Positions 8,352 through 15,821 of a stretch of DNA of 64,000 bases are shown here, in pieces (the first letter of the stretch is position 1; each line of letters opens with the position of its first letter). Under the pieces are notes generated by a model that searched no databases, was not told the origin of the DNA, and was given only the letters and a program-made list of their open reading frames with translations. The stretch comes from CAWGLW01 sp963823525. Lineage in GTDB: Bacteria > Pseudomonadota > Gammaproteobacteria > Steroidobacterales > Steroidobacteraceae. The DNA is taken from contig CAWGLW010000006.1 in NCBI GenBank assembly GCA_963823525.1, positions 1-64,000 on the forward strand, given 5' to 3'. The position numbers and the translations under genes are program-made.

Positions 8352-8387
8352 GGAGCCTCCGGGAAAGCCGGGGCGGTTCAAGGCTCC
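8352..8387. repeat. Second copy of palindromic element, with 7-bp flanking inverted repeat
   Basis: GGAGCCT (8352-8358) and AGGCTCC (8381-8387) enclose a 22-base core at 8359-8380 that differs from 3622-3643 at only two positions. The core folds by itself (CCGG, five-base loop, CCGG). It lies at the edge of an IS91 remnant. Confidence 0.7.
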
Positions 8388-8467
8388 GCCTCTGCCACTG
8401 CGCGGACAACAGCGCGGGAGTTCACCGCCGGTAGCGTTTGTAGCGTGAACACCTTCTGCCCCGCGCG
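8378..8467 (-). pseudogene. IS91-family transposase remnant
   Basis: A 29-residue piece reading GQKVFTLQTLPAVNS, nearly the same as GRKVFTLQTLPACNE in the larger IS91 transposase at 24,228-25,229. After LPA the sequence diverges and stops at TGA 8378. Nothing else of the transposase is left here. Confidence 0.6.
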
Positions 8468-8562
8468 CGGTCCCGCCGCCGATCTATCCCGCCAATGGTC
8501 TTGAACCGGATACCTGACACGGCGCAAGTCCTCCACGCAATACCATGCGCCGCTGCGGACCG

Positions 8563-9099
8563 TCACTTTGCGCCCCACTTCTTCCAGCCGGCATGCGCGA
8601 TGTATGCCGGGTCGCAGTCCCTGTTGAATTCGGCGCAACGCTCTGCCAGCCACTGGAACCATTCGCCACGCGCCGGGTCGTCATCGAGCTCGCGCATCTC
8701 GGCAACGAACCGGCCGGCCTTTCGCCAGACCAGCGTAATCATTCCTCCGGCCAGATCGTTGACGGTCGTGAATGACGCTATTCCCTGATAGACCATGAGT
8801 CCCATGGTTTCCAGAATCATCCCGACAAGCATCAACGCATCCTCGTACTCCTGACCCATCTCCTGGAGCTCGGCCGCCGAGACGTTGTCCGGCAGCTGGC
8901 GTATCAGCTTGAACGCTCGAGCAGTCTCTGGCGCTGAGAACTGATGACAGAGGTCGGCGGCTACTGTATAGCGACGGTTTTTCCTGAACTCACGGAACTG
9001 CAGGAGAGCAAAAGCGCCCCCGGAGACGATGGTCAGCGCGCCCAAGATCTCGGCCAGCGCCGCCCAGGTTTGTAGTCCGTCCATGTAAGCAAAATGCAC
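8563..9099 (-). CDS. DUF4760-like membrane protein
   Basis: 178 residues; GTG at 9099 and ATG at 9084 (MDGLQTWAALAE) are both possible starts. One hydrophobic helix (ILGALTIVSGGAFALLQF, about 18-35) is followed by FREFRKNRRYTVAADLCHQF and a helical cytoplasmic part. This is the layout of DUF4760 proteins: a short membrane anchor and a helical body of unknown role, often near defence or accessory genes. The C-terminal 45 residues are Glu/Asp/Trp-rich. Upstream on the same strand lies a 54-aa CxxC protein. A deleted copy of this gene lies at 11,291-11,476. Confidence 0.6.
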   Translation of the reverse strand: MHFAYMDGLQTWAALAEILGALTIVSGGAFALLQFREFRKNRRYTVAADLCHQFSAPETARAFKLIRQLPDNVSAAELQEMGQEYEDALMLVGMILETMGLMVYQGIASFTTVNDLAGGMITLVWRKAGRFVAEMRELDDDPARGEWFQWLAERCAEFNRDCDPAYIAHAGWKKWGAK

Positions 9100-9115
9100 C
9101 GCGAGGCAGCGTGCG

Positions 9116-9280
9116 TCAATTTTCCTTGTCGATAATCAGCAAGCTCGGGCCGAGCATGCTGCGACGCAAGACCCGAGCGTAGCTGTCTTGAGGTTGGGCA
9201 GCCTCCCGCTGCGGCATCGGCGGGCGGACCTGGAGTTGTCCGACACCGCCGCATTCCTGGCACCGCGCCCTGATCTGCAA
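9116..9280 (-). CDS. Small CxxC protein, copy A
   Basis: A 54-residue frame from TTG 9280, bounded upstream by an in-frame TGA. It reads RCQECGGVGQLQVRPPMPQR, then SYARVLRRSMLGPSLLIID, and ends in acidic residues. A single CxxC near the N-terminus suggests a zinc ribbon half or metal site. It aligns over its whole length with the protein at 11,493-11,648 (the RPPMPQR/RSPMPQR and ARVLRRSM/LGPSLLIID blocks are conserved), which is the main evidence that it is a gene. It precedes the DUF4760-like gene by 16 bases. Function unknown. Confidence 0.5.
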   Translation of the reverse strand: MQIRARCQECGGVGQLQVRPPMPQREAAQPQDSYARVLRRSMLGPSLLIIDKEN

Positions 9281-9448
9281 CCGGCGCGATCACTGGCCCG
9301 TTCGGATCATTGGATAGCGACTTATACGCATCCTCCTGCTGACCATTCCGACTGGTCCTGGCGATCGCGAGGAGCACACTTAGGGTTGTCGGGGGTCGAC
9401 GACGCCCCGCTTTTGGTGCGCCCAGCCCCCGCGAACAAGGAGGGCTAC

Positions 9449-9967
9449 ATGAGGACACGAAGTCTGCGAACCGCGTTGCTCGGACTGGTCGCAGTATGCC
9501 TGAGTGTTCCGGCGGTCGCCGTCGCAGCCGAAGGCGGAAAGGGATGCTCACTTATCGGAACGTGGTTCGGCTTTGACCCGGCCACACAGGTCCTGACCGG
9601 TTGGATGATCAACGTCCACGGCAAGTCCAACAACGAGGGAACGAACGATCTCGAATATCCCACCTTTGATCCGACCTTAAATGGCGCGTTCCCGGCAGTG
9701 AGGCTCAGCAGCCTGCGAGGTGTCTGGAAACGAACCGGCGGTAACACGTTCGACTACTCATTCATGGGCATCGCCGTGGATGGCGCTGACCTTCCCGTCT
9801 GGATCGGGAGAGTCAGCGGAAGCATCGAGCTGAGCAGCGACTGCAATTCTGAAAAGATCACGGCTGGGCTGGACATCTACCTTCCCGACGCCAGCCCGTT
9901 CGATGATGAACCGTATCTTACCTTGCCGTTGCCAACGCATTACGGGCACCGCTTTGAACTTCAATAA
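9449..9967 (+). CDS. Secreted protein of unknown function
   Basis: 172 residues. The start at 9449 is chosen because AAGGAGG lies just before it and a clean signal peptide follows (MRTRSLRTALLGLVAVCLSV, cut after AVA). The mature part begins GGKGCSLIGTWFGFDP, which recalls lipocalin-like or other small beta-barrel exported proteins with a GTW motif, and it has a second Cys (SSDCNSE) that could form a disulfide. A perfect hairpin-plus-T terminator follows at 10,024. It appears to be a single-gene unit. I do not recognise the family. Confidence 0.65.
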   Translation: MRTRSLRTALLGLVAVCLSVPAVAVAAEGGKGCSLIGTWFGFDPATQVLTGWMINVHGKSNNEGTNDLEYPTFDPTLNGAFPAVRLSSLRGVWKRTGGNTFDYSFMGIAVDGADLPVWIGRVSGSIELSSDCNSEKITAGLDIYLPDASPFDDEPYLTLPLPTHYGHRFELQ

Positions 9968-10715
9968 CTGGTAGTGATACGAGAAAAGCAGAAGCGGATG
10001 TTTTCAGGAAAATCCACGCTCTGACCCCGGCCCCGCGCCGGGGTTTTTGTCTCTGGGTGAACACGCCACAAAAGTACGCAGACGCGGTATGCGCAACGCG
10101 GCAGGCTGCCGGCATACACACTAACGACGCACCCTTCGCTGACATGGTCGCAGACATCGCGCCCGGCGTACTGGAGAAGATCGGAAATGACCAGAATGCC
10201 CGGTATGCTTTCACTAAGAGGTTCGTTGGACTGGCGGAGCTGACTGTGTGGAACGCGGGTGGGCCACCCGACGGATCTCTGCAATAGCTGCGACCAAATC
10301 GACGTCGGCATGAGATCCCAGGCAGACACTGCGAACTGACCTGGGAACTCAGTCATTGGCACCGCAATCGCTGACACCCCCTTCATCGAATTCGGGGGTG
10401 CCTGTCTGTGCAGCCCCCCACACGCATCGACACGTCCAAATTTCTTCTGGAAAACTCTGGGCAGTTGCTCCATCTGCCCCGGCACGCCTCGAGTTGGCCT
10501 CGACATAGATCAATTCCGACGCTGTCAGGGGTCGCGAGAAGGAAGCGTGGGTTGCAGGCAATGAGTCGGCGTAACGACGGCAGGCGATATGCATATGACG
10601 CGCAAATTTGGGCTTATGATGGACCCGTGGACCGGGACTGGCTCCCGTAGTGGGATCCGGTTGACGTGGACACCAGCAACCAAAAACACGGTGCTGTCCT
10701 CAGGGGAGAATCATC
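9968..10715. other. 748 bp without a convincing gene
   Basis: Contains one clear terminator (10,024-10,048). Frames at 10,057-10,287 (plus) and 9961-10,506 (minus) are open, but their translations show no domain, ribosome site or consistent composition. A GC-rich inverted repeat (GACACCCCC/GGGGGTGCC) lies at about 10,372-10,401. Otherwise I see nothing. Confidence 0.5.
10024..10048 (+). terminator. Intrinsic terminator
   Basis: Stem ACCCCGGC (10,024-10,031), five-base loop, GCCGGGGT (10,037-10,044), then TTTT. It lies 57 bases after the stop of the secreted protein gene. Confidence 0.85.
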
Positions 10716-11036
10716 ATGGCCAAATTCATGATCAAGGGCTCGTACACGGTCGACGGAGCAAAGGCACTGCTGAAGGAAGGCGGATCACGACGAAGGGAAG
10801 CCGTTGAAAAAATGGTAAGCGGACTGGGCGGCAAGGTCGAAGCTTTCTACTTCGGACTCGGTGACAACGACGTCTACTCGATCGTCGACGTTCCAGACAC
10901 GACGTCGGGGGCCGCCTTGAGCCTTGCGGTGAATGCATCCGGTTCCGTGAAGCTCAGTACCGTAATGCTCATGACACCAGAAGAGTTCGACGCGGCGTGC
11001 AAGAAGACTGTGAGCTATCGGGCACCTGGGCAGTAA
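10716..11036 (+). CDS. GYD-domain protein
   Basis: 106 residues, the normal length for GYD proteins. MAKFMIKGSYTVDGAKALLK is the first ferredoxin-like strand and helix; the GYD-like motif is at LGDNDVYSIVDVPDT, and VKLSTVMLMTPEEFDAA closes the fold. These small dimeric alpha-beta proteins have no settled function. A GGGGAG site lies 8 bases before the ATG. A terminator follows at 11,160. It is probably its own transcription unit. Confidence 0.8.
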   Translation: MAKFMIKGSYTVDGAKALLKEGGSRRREAVEKMVSGLGGKVEAFYFGLGDNDVYSIVDVPDTTSGAALSLAVNASGSVKLSTVMLMTPEEFDAACKKTVSYRAPGQ

Positions 11037-11159
11037 GCGGCAGATAAAGGCCGGCAGGATGCGGTCCGGTCGTGCCCTGGCGGACGGATTGGCACCAGGC
11101 GGCTGACACCGGAAGGGTAAAGTGACTCAGGAAGTGGATCCACGCTGACGCGACAACGA

Positions 11160-11187
11160 AGCCCGTCCCTGTGACGGGCTTTTTTTT
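11160..11187 (+). terminator. Intrinsic terminator
   Basis: AGCCCGTC (11,160-11,167), loop CCTGT, GACGGGCT (11,173-11,180), then seven T. This is a strong terminator 124 bases after the GYD gene. Confidence 0.9.
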
Positions 11188-11290
11188 CAGTAGGAATGAG
11201 TCAGATACTCACGGCGACACACCACCCGACGATTCTCGCTGCGGCATCGGCGCAAGTCCTCCACGCAATACGATGCGCTGCTTCGGACCG

Positions 11291-11476
11291 TCACTTAGCG
11301 TCCCCTTTATTCCAGCCGGCATGCGCGATGTATGCCGGATCGCAGTCCCTGTTGAATTCGGCGCAACGCTCTGCCAGCCACTGGAACCATTCGCCACGCG
11401 CCGGGTCGTCGTCGAGCTCGCGCATCTCGGCCAGCGCCGCCCAGGTTTGTAGCCCGTCCATGGAGTCAAAATGCAC
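11291..11476 (-). pseudogene. DUF4760-like gene with internal in-frame deletion
   Basis: 61 residues. The first 17 (to AALAE) and the last 44 (from MRELDDDPARGEWFQWLAER) match the 178-residue protein at 8563-9099, while exactly 117 codons between them are absent. In the intact copy GCCGAGAT occurs at both deletion endpoints, so the loss fits recombination or slippage between 8-bp repeats. The membrane helix and core are gone. The reading frame is kept, so a short acidic peptide could still be made. Confidence 0.7.
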
Positions 11477-11492
11477 CGCGAGACAGCGTGCG

Positions 11493-11648
11493 TCAATCGT
11501 CCTCGTCGATAATCAGCAAGCTCGGGCCAAACATGCTGCGGCGCAGGACCCGAGCGTAAGTGTCTTGACGTTTAGCGGCCGCCCGCTGCGGCATCGGCGA
11601 GCGAATCTGGAGTTCACCCTGCTCGCCACAACGCCGACATCGCACCAT
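11493..11648 (-). CDS. Small CxxC protein, copy B
   Basis: 51 residues from ATG 11,648 (MVRCRRCGEQGELQIRSPM, then AAKRQDTYARVLRRSMFGPS). It aligns end to end with the 54-residue protein at 9116-9280, with CxxC conserved. The frame is open further upstream to 11,702, but the homology begins near the internal ATG. It is followed 16 bases later by the deleted DUF4760-like gene, the same order as in copy A. Conservation despite decay of its partner suggests selection on this protein, though no function is known. Confidence 0.55.
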   Translation of the reverse strand: MVRCRRCGEQGELQIRSPMPQRAAAKRQDTYARVLRRSMFGPSLLIIDEDD

Positions 11649-11705
11649 GATCAACAGTCGGCGCGTCGATACAATGCGCGGTAGCTGTTCGCAGAGGTAC
11701 ACATA

Positions 11706-12059
11706 GTGCAGCAGGATTACCTACAAATGCGCGTGCTCGAGCTCGCGCCCCAGGTGTTCGTCACGGGCCAATTGTTCGAGACGGACCTCAAGCTCGCGGC
11801 CAAACAGGGCTTCAGGAGCATCGTGAACAACCGGGACGATGACGAGTCGGCGGGGCAGCCCGCGTCGGTGGATCTCGCAAGGGCCGCTGAAGCGCTGGGG
11901 ATGGCGTTCGTGCAATTCCCCGTCGATCCCAGGTCAATCAGCGCTGAGGACGTCGTGGCGTTTCGGAAGATTTGTGACCAGCTCGAGCGTCCGTTGCTCC
12001 TGTTCAGTCGATCCGGCAGGCGCTCGACGAAGATCTGGGAGATGGCCGAACCGGATTAG
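11706..12059 (+). CDS. DUF442/TIGR01244-like phosphatase fold, catalytic Cys replaced
   Basis: 117 residues from GTG 11,706; ATG 11,727 is an alternative start. The order MRVLELAPQVFVTGQL, GFRSIVNNRDDDESAGQP, GMAFVQFPVDP and ISAEDVVAFRKICDQ follows the beta-lactamase-hydrolase-like phosphatase family (DUF442), a dual-specificity phosphatase fold. The P-loop, normally CRSGTRS, reads SRSGRRS here, so the nucleophilic cysteine is a serine. The protein also ends soon after the loop (KIWEMAEPD). It is probably inactive as a Cys phosphatase or transferase, or it binds phosphate without catalysis. Confidence 0.65.
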   Translation: MQQDYLQMRVLELAPQVFVTGQLFETDLKLAAKQGFRSIVNNRDDDESAGQPASVDLARAAEALGMAFVQFPVDPRSISAEDVVAFRKICDQLERPLLLFSRSGRRSTKIWEMAEPD

Positions 12060-12637
12060 TCGGAGGTTCCGCCGGCGCCCGTGATGAGCACCGCCATCCT
12101 GGTGAAATAGAGACCCGTGAAACTACGGAAGGCCGGGTGTATTCCTGCTGCGCCTGGTGGACGAGAAAGAGCCCTGAGAAGCGGCCGACTATCGGCGGCA
12201 ACTGGCAGGCGAAATAGAACAGCTGGCGGAGGACGAAGACGCTTTAGCGCGGTTCGAACTCGATCCGGTCCGTCTCGAGCGCGATCTTTACAGCGTCGCG
12301 AGCCCGCGCTGGCTCCCGCTCAGCAAGCCGATTCAAAGTCCTCACATGCGATCGAATCAGCTCAGTCAACTGCGGCAGCAGGGTATCGACTGAGGCCAGC
12401 TTGGGCACTGCTCTTGATTCCGCAATTCTATCTCCACAGCCTGTAGGGACGCGCTCCTCGCCCCTGCCTCCCAAGAGATGCAAGCGCACGCCAGGCGTCA
12501 GCGACGATTCGTCTGTCCACTGTGCCTTCGCCGCGCAGTCGTCACTTGCCCATTCGCTGATACAGGGCGTTTGAATGTACTATCCCGAAAATTCCAGGAT
12601 TCTGGGTCGTCGGTCCGTTTCGCCGGAGAAGACTTCC
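12060..12637. other. Non-coding or decayed stretch
   Basis: No intact gene is seen in these 578 bases. The most protein-like reading is the interrupted plus-strand frame at 12,121-12,393, listed separately. The minus-strand frame 12,244-12,489 overlaps it and seems to be its shadow. The last 60 bases may carry the promoter of the next gene. Confidence 0.4.
12121..12393 (+). pseudogene. Decayed gene fragment of unknown family
   Basis: In one plus frame the reading VFLLRLVDEKEP meets TGA at 12,175 and continues EAADYRRQLAGEIEQLAEDE, then ALARFELDPVRLERDLYSVA, to TGA at 12,391. The amphipathic, charged helix pattern looks like real protein with one nonsense codon. No start codon is evident. I cannot assign a family. 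Confidence 0.3.
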
Positions 12638-13480
12638 ATGGGACACTTCGTTAGGTCGACTCTTGTCGGGGTAGCGCTGTCTCCTGGTGTCAGCGCGATG
12701 GCCAACTCGCAGTCGGGCCCGCAGTCGGACGTCGCGGGTACTGAACGCCCGGTCGCGGAGTACGAAACTTACCCTCTTAGATATAAGTCCGGCTTCGCAA
12801 AGATGCAAACTCGTGTCGGGGACTATGCGGTGACCCTCGAAAAAGGAGTCCGAAAGGGAAGTGCCAAAAGCGATGGTAACGGCGGCCGATCAAGGACTCA
12901 GTTGTCTTTTACGACCTCCACCACCGCGGGCGTCGTTGCGACGACGACGGTCCAACGGAAAGCATCCTTCACGGCGGACTACCCTCGGGAGTTTTCGTCT
13001 CTAAGCGAAGGAATCCTCGATTCCCTCCTGGAGCAGGCCTGGAGAGTCAGTATCTGCAATGACGATCCGCAATACAGGAAAGCCAGTTCCGACATCCGCG
13101 CCACTATCGGACTGACAGAGAAGACCGCAGAGGTCTGGCAACTCGATGCTTTGGCGCTCCCGGTCGTTGATGATTTTGGCTCTCGTTCAGTATGGGGTCG
13201 GGGAACACTGACCGGCGGTGGACGCGTGCTGCAACTCACTTGTCGCAGTGCCTCGCCCTGGATCGAGGAGCAGTGCCTGCAGATGAGGCAGGCTGGGGAT
13301 GAGCGCAAGTGGGAATGTTATCGCAAGGTCGTCGAAATCGACGATGACGGCGAGTTGCTGGCGTGGTTTGCGAGTCATGCGGAGACGTACACCGTTTGCA
13401 CCGGTCTCGAGGATGACCTGAAGCTGGTGTTTCTGGCTGCCATGGAGGCGTTCAGGAAAGGCAACAGCGGCCCTTACTGA
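12638..13480 (+). CDS. Hypothetical exported protein
   Basis: 280 residues from ATG 12,638; the frame is open from 12,575. That ATG gives a possible signal peptide (HFVRSTLVGVALSPGVSAMA). The body has mixed alpha/beta character with five cysteines (ICNDDPQ, LTCRSAS, EEQCLQM, WECYRK, YTVCTGL), whose spacing suggests disulfides and therefore an exported protein. Codon use is less GC-biased than in neighbouring genes, which fits acquired DNA. It is followed directly by an IS91/TPR chimera. I do not recognise a domain. Confidence 0.5.
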   Translation: MGHFVRSTLVGVALSPGVSAMANSQSGPQSDVAGTERPVAEYETYPLRYKSGFAKMQTRVGDYAVTLEKGVRKGSAKSDGNGGRSRTQLSFTTSTTAGVVATTTVQRKASFTADYPREFSSLSEGILDSLLEQAWRVSICNDDPQYRKASSDIRATIGLTEKTAEVWQLDALALPVVDDFGSRSVWGRGTLTGGGRVLQLTCRSASPWIEEQCLQMRQAGDERKWECYRKVVEIDDDGELLAWFASHAETYTVCTGLEDDLKLVFLAAMEAFRKGNSGPY

Positions 13481-13485
13481 CAGCA

Positions 13486-13842
13486 ATGGACAATTACACC
13501 GGCCAGGCCACTGTGTTGACCGCCGGCGACCACTCGGACGGCGAGTCCGCGTCTGGAGTGCGGTTCGTGCCGGTGCCGGCGCCGAGCGTGGCCGAGTTTC
13601 AGGCGCTGGTGGAGACGATCGCCGTGCGGATCGGCCACTGGAGGCAGACCGTCGAGCAGAATCCCGCGTATTCAGCCGCGTGGAAGTTGCCCGGCCAGGC
13701 CTTCGTGCAGACCGCGGCGGTAGAACGCGCTACGGAAGTGTATCGTCTCGGCATTGATGCGGCTGTCGGGCAGGAAGACATGCCGGCAGCCCGGGAGATG
13801 ACCGTGTTTCTCAAGCGACTCGACAAGACACGCGGAGGATGA
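13486..13842 (+). pseudogene. Chimera of IS91 transposase piece and TPR-protein C-terminus
   Basis: A 118-residue open frame made of two unrelated pieces. Residues about 24-53 (GVRFVPVPAPSVAEFQALVE, then IAVRIGHW) match a segment of IS91-family transposases. Residues about 54-118 (NPAYSAAWKLPGQAF, YRLGIDAAVGQEDMPAAREM, FLKRLDK) are the last repeat of a TPR protein. The stop is at the ribosome site of dctQ. A TPR gene probably once preceded the TRAP genes and lost its 5' part to an IS91 event. Expression as a fusion is possible but unlikely to matter. Confidence 0.6.
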
Positions 13843-13843
13843 C

Positions 13844-14353
13844 ATGACCGGCCTGGAGCGGGCTGCATCAAGACTCGACGCGCTGGCCGAATGGACCGGA
13901 CGCACCATTTCGTGGCTGACGCTGGCGCTGGCCCTGACCGGCTTCCTGGTCGTGGTAATGCGCTACGTCTTCAACAGCGGCTGGCTGTGGTTGCAGGAGT
14001 CGTTGACCTGGATGCATGCGCTGGTGTTCATGATCGGCGCCGGCTACACGCTGAAGCACGATGAACAGGTGCGCGTGGACGTCATCTATCGTGGCCTGTC
14101 GGAGCGAAAGCGCGCCGCGATCGATCTGATCGGTACCCTCGTGTTCCTGCTGCCTTTCTGTTGCTATGTCTTCTATGAGAGCCTGCCTTACGTGCTGAGC
14201 TCCTGGAGCGTCGGTGAGCGTTCGCGCGAAGCCGGCGGCCTGCCCGCACTGTACCTGCTCAAGATGGTCATTCCGCTAATGGCGGTGCTGCTCACCATCC
14301 AGGGTCTGGCCATTGCAATGCGCAGCGTTGCGGTGCTGCGCAGGCCGCACTGA
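13844..14353 (+). CDS. dctQ: TRAP transporter small permease (DctQ)
   Basis: 169 residues with four membrane helices, typical for DctQ (first: ISWLTLALALTGFLVVVMRY). The conserved WLQESLTWMHALVFMIGAGYTLKHDEQVRVDV region, split over residues about 47-80, is the DctQ signature. It starts one base after the preceding frame's stop with CGGAGGA as ribosome site, and dctM begins one base after its own stop. In the inner membrane it forms a complex with DctM that imports organic acids or similar solutes using a Na+ gradient and a periplasmic binding protein. Confidence 0.9.
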   Translation: MTGLERAASRLDALAEWTGRTISWLTLALALTGFLVVVMRYVFNSGWLWLQESLTWMHALVFMIGAGYTLKHDEQVRVDVIYRGLSERKRAAIDLIGTLVFLLPFCCYVFYESLPYVLSSWSVGERSREAGGLPALYLLKMVIPLMAVLLTIQGLAIAMRSVAVLRRPH

Positions 14354-14354
14354 C

Positions 14355-15740
14355 ATGGAGTGGTTGCCGCTGCTGCTGTTCCTGCTGGTCGTGGCGGCGC
14401 TGCTGGCGGGCTACCCGGTGGCCCTGACCCTTGCCGGCGTGTCGCTGCTCTTCGCCAGCGCCGCAGCGGCTCTCGGGCACTTCGACATGGGCTACCTCGA
14501 GGCCCTGCCGAGCCGCATCTTCGGCTCGATGAACAATGAGACGCTGATGGCGGTTCCGCTGTTCATCTTCATGGGCCTGGTGCTGGAGCGCGCGCGGATC
14601 GCGGACGACCTGCTGGAGACGCTGGGATTGCTCTTCGGACGGGTCCGGGGAGGGCTGGCCGTATCCGTCATTATCGTCGGCGCACTGCTGGCGGCGAGCA
14701 CCGGCATTGTCGGTGCGACGGTCGTGACGATGGGCCTGCTGTCGCTGCCGGTCATGCTGAAGCACGGTTACGATCCCAAGGTCGCCACCGGGACGATCTG
14801 CGCTTCAGGAACGCTTGGGCAGATCATTCCACCGTCGATCATCCTGGTGCTGCTCGGCGACGTGCTGTCGAGCGGCTACCAGCAGGCGCAGCTGCGGATG
14901 GGCAATTACTCGCCCGACACGGTGTCGGTCGGCGACCTGTTCGTTGGGTCCCTCCTGCCCGGGCTGGTGCTGGTCGGGCTGTACATCGTCTATGTGCTGA
15001 TCAAGGCCTGGCTGCACCCGGAATCGATGCCGGCGCTCGAGCGCGATTCGACGATCGTGGAGTCCGGCCGCGACTTCGTAATGCGGCTCCTCGGAGCGCT
15101 GGTGGTGCCGCTGGTGCTGATCATGGCGGTGCTGGGCTCGATACTTGCCGGCGTGGCGACGCCGACCGAGGCCGCGGCCGTCGGTGCCGTCGGCGCCTTG
15201 ATCCTCGGCCTGCTGCGTCGCGCGCTGGGACTCGAACGGCTCAAGGACGTCATGCGCGGAACCGTGCGATTGACGTCGATGGTGTTCATGATCCTCATCG
15301 GCGCCTCGGTCTTCTCCCTGGTGTTCCGCGGTCTTGACGGGGACACCGTGGTCCACGAACTGCTGACAGACCTGCCCGGGGGTCGCAATGGCGCCCTGCT
15401 GCTGGTGATGCTGGCCATGTTCCTGCTCGGCTTCATCATCGACTTCATCGAGATCACCTACATCGTGGTCCCGATCGTGGCGCCGGTGCTGATGGCAATG
15501 GGCGTGGATCCCGTCTGGCTGGGCGTGATGATCGCGGTGAACCTGCAGACGTCATTCCTGACACCACCTTTCGGCTTCGCGCTGTTCTACCTGCGTGGTG
15601 TTTCCCCGCCGTCGGTCAGGACAGCGGATATCTATCGGGGCGTGGTACCCTTCGTGCTGATACAGGTGCTGATGCTTTTCGTACTCACCCTGTGGCCGGG
15701 CCTGGCCACCTGGCTGCCCAAGGTCGTCTACGCCGATTGA
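14355..15740 (+). CDS. dctM: TRAP transporter large permease (DctM)
   Basis: 461 residues from ATG 14,355, 12-13 hydrophobic segments, normal length. Family motifs visible are VPLFIFMGLVLERARIADDL (about 74-93), SGTLGQIIPPSIILVLLGD (about 150-168) and the matching second-half block VNLQTSFLTPPFGFALFYLR. DctM is the ion-coupled transport subunit. It forms an operon with dctQ. The binding protein gene lies next to it but on the other strand, so the three genes are not all in one transcript. Confidence 0.93.
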   Translation: MEWLPLLLFLLVVAALLAGYPVALTLAGVSLLFASAAAALGHFDMGYLEALPSRIFGSMNNETLMAVPLFIFMGLVLERARIADDLLETLGLLFGRVRGGLAVSVIIVGALLAASTGIVGATVVTMGLLSLPVMLKHGYDPKVATGTICASGTLGQIIPPSIILVLLGDVLSSGYQQAQLRMGNYSPDTVSVGDLFVGSLLPGLVLVGLYIVYVLIKAWLHPESMPALERDSTIVESGRDFVMRLLGALVVPLVLIMAVLGSILAGVATPTEAAAVGAVGALILGLLRRALGLERLKDVMRGTVRLTSMVFMILIGASVFSLVFRGLDGDTVVHELLTDLPGGRNGALLLVMLAMFLLGFIIDFIEITYIVVPIVAPVLMAMGVDPVWLGVMIAVNLQTSFLTPPFGFALFYLRGVSPPSVRTADIYRGVVPFVLIQVLMLFVLTLWPGLATWLPKVVYAD

Positions 15741-15749
15741 TGGACGGCG

Positions 15750-15782
15750 CGTGACCGGCACCGGGGTGCCGATGCCAGTCAC
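15750..15782. terminator. Hairpin between convergent dctM and dctP
   Basis: Inner stem CGGCAC-CGGG-GTGCCG (15,756-15,771) inside an outer CGTGAC/GTCACG pair. A second stem (GCCGCC/GGCGGC) follows at about 15,797-15,818. There is no T-run on either strand, so termination is inferred from its position between converging genes. Confidence 0.45.
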
Positions 15783-15821
15783 GACGCTCGATCGAAGCCG
15801 CCACCTTGCGCGGCGGCCTCC

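Larger units (their letters stand above)
8521..9310. repeat. Module copy A (CxxC protein + DUF4760-like gene)
   Basis: This segment recurs, shortened by one internal deletion of 351 bp, at 11,249-11,660. Both genes and the 40 bases after the second stop codon are recognisably shared. The copies differ by scattered substitutions, so the duplication is not recent. Confidence 0.8.
11249..11660. repeat. Module copy B (shortened)
   Basis: Matches 8521-9310 except for a 351-bp internal gap. At its left edge, minus-strand sequence reads PMPQRESSGGVSP, a partial extra copy of the PMPQR block of the CxxC protein. This hints that the module was once part of a tandem array. Confidence 0.75.

Noticed and set aside
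9961..10506. 181-residue minus-strand frame in the gap after the secreted protein
   Set aside because: No ribosome site, no domain, runs through a strong plus-strand terminator.
5846..13500. Possible integron-like cassette array (many small single genes in a row)
   Set aside because: No attC-like sites with matched core sites between genes, no integrase, and genes occur on both strands with their own terminators.
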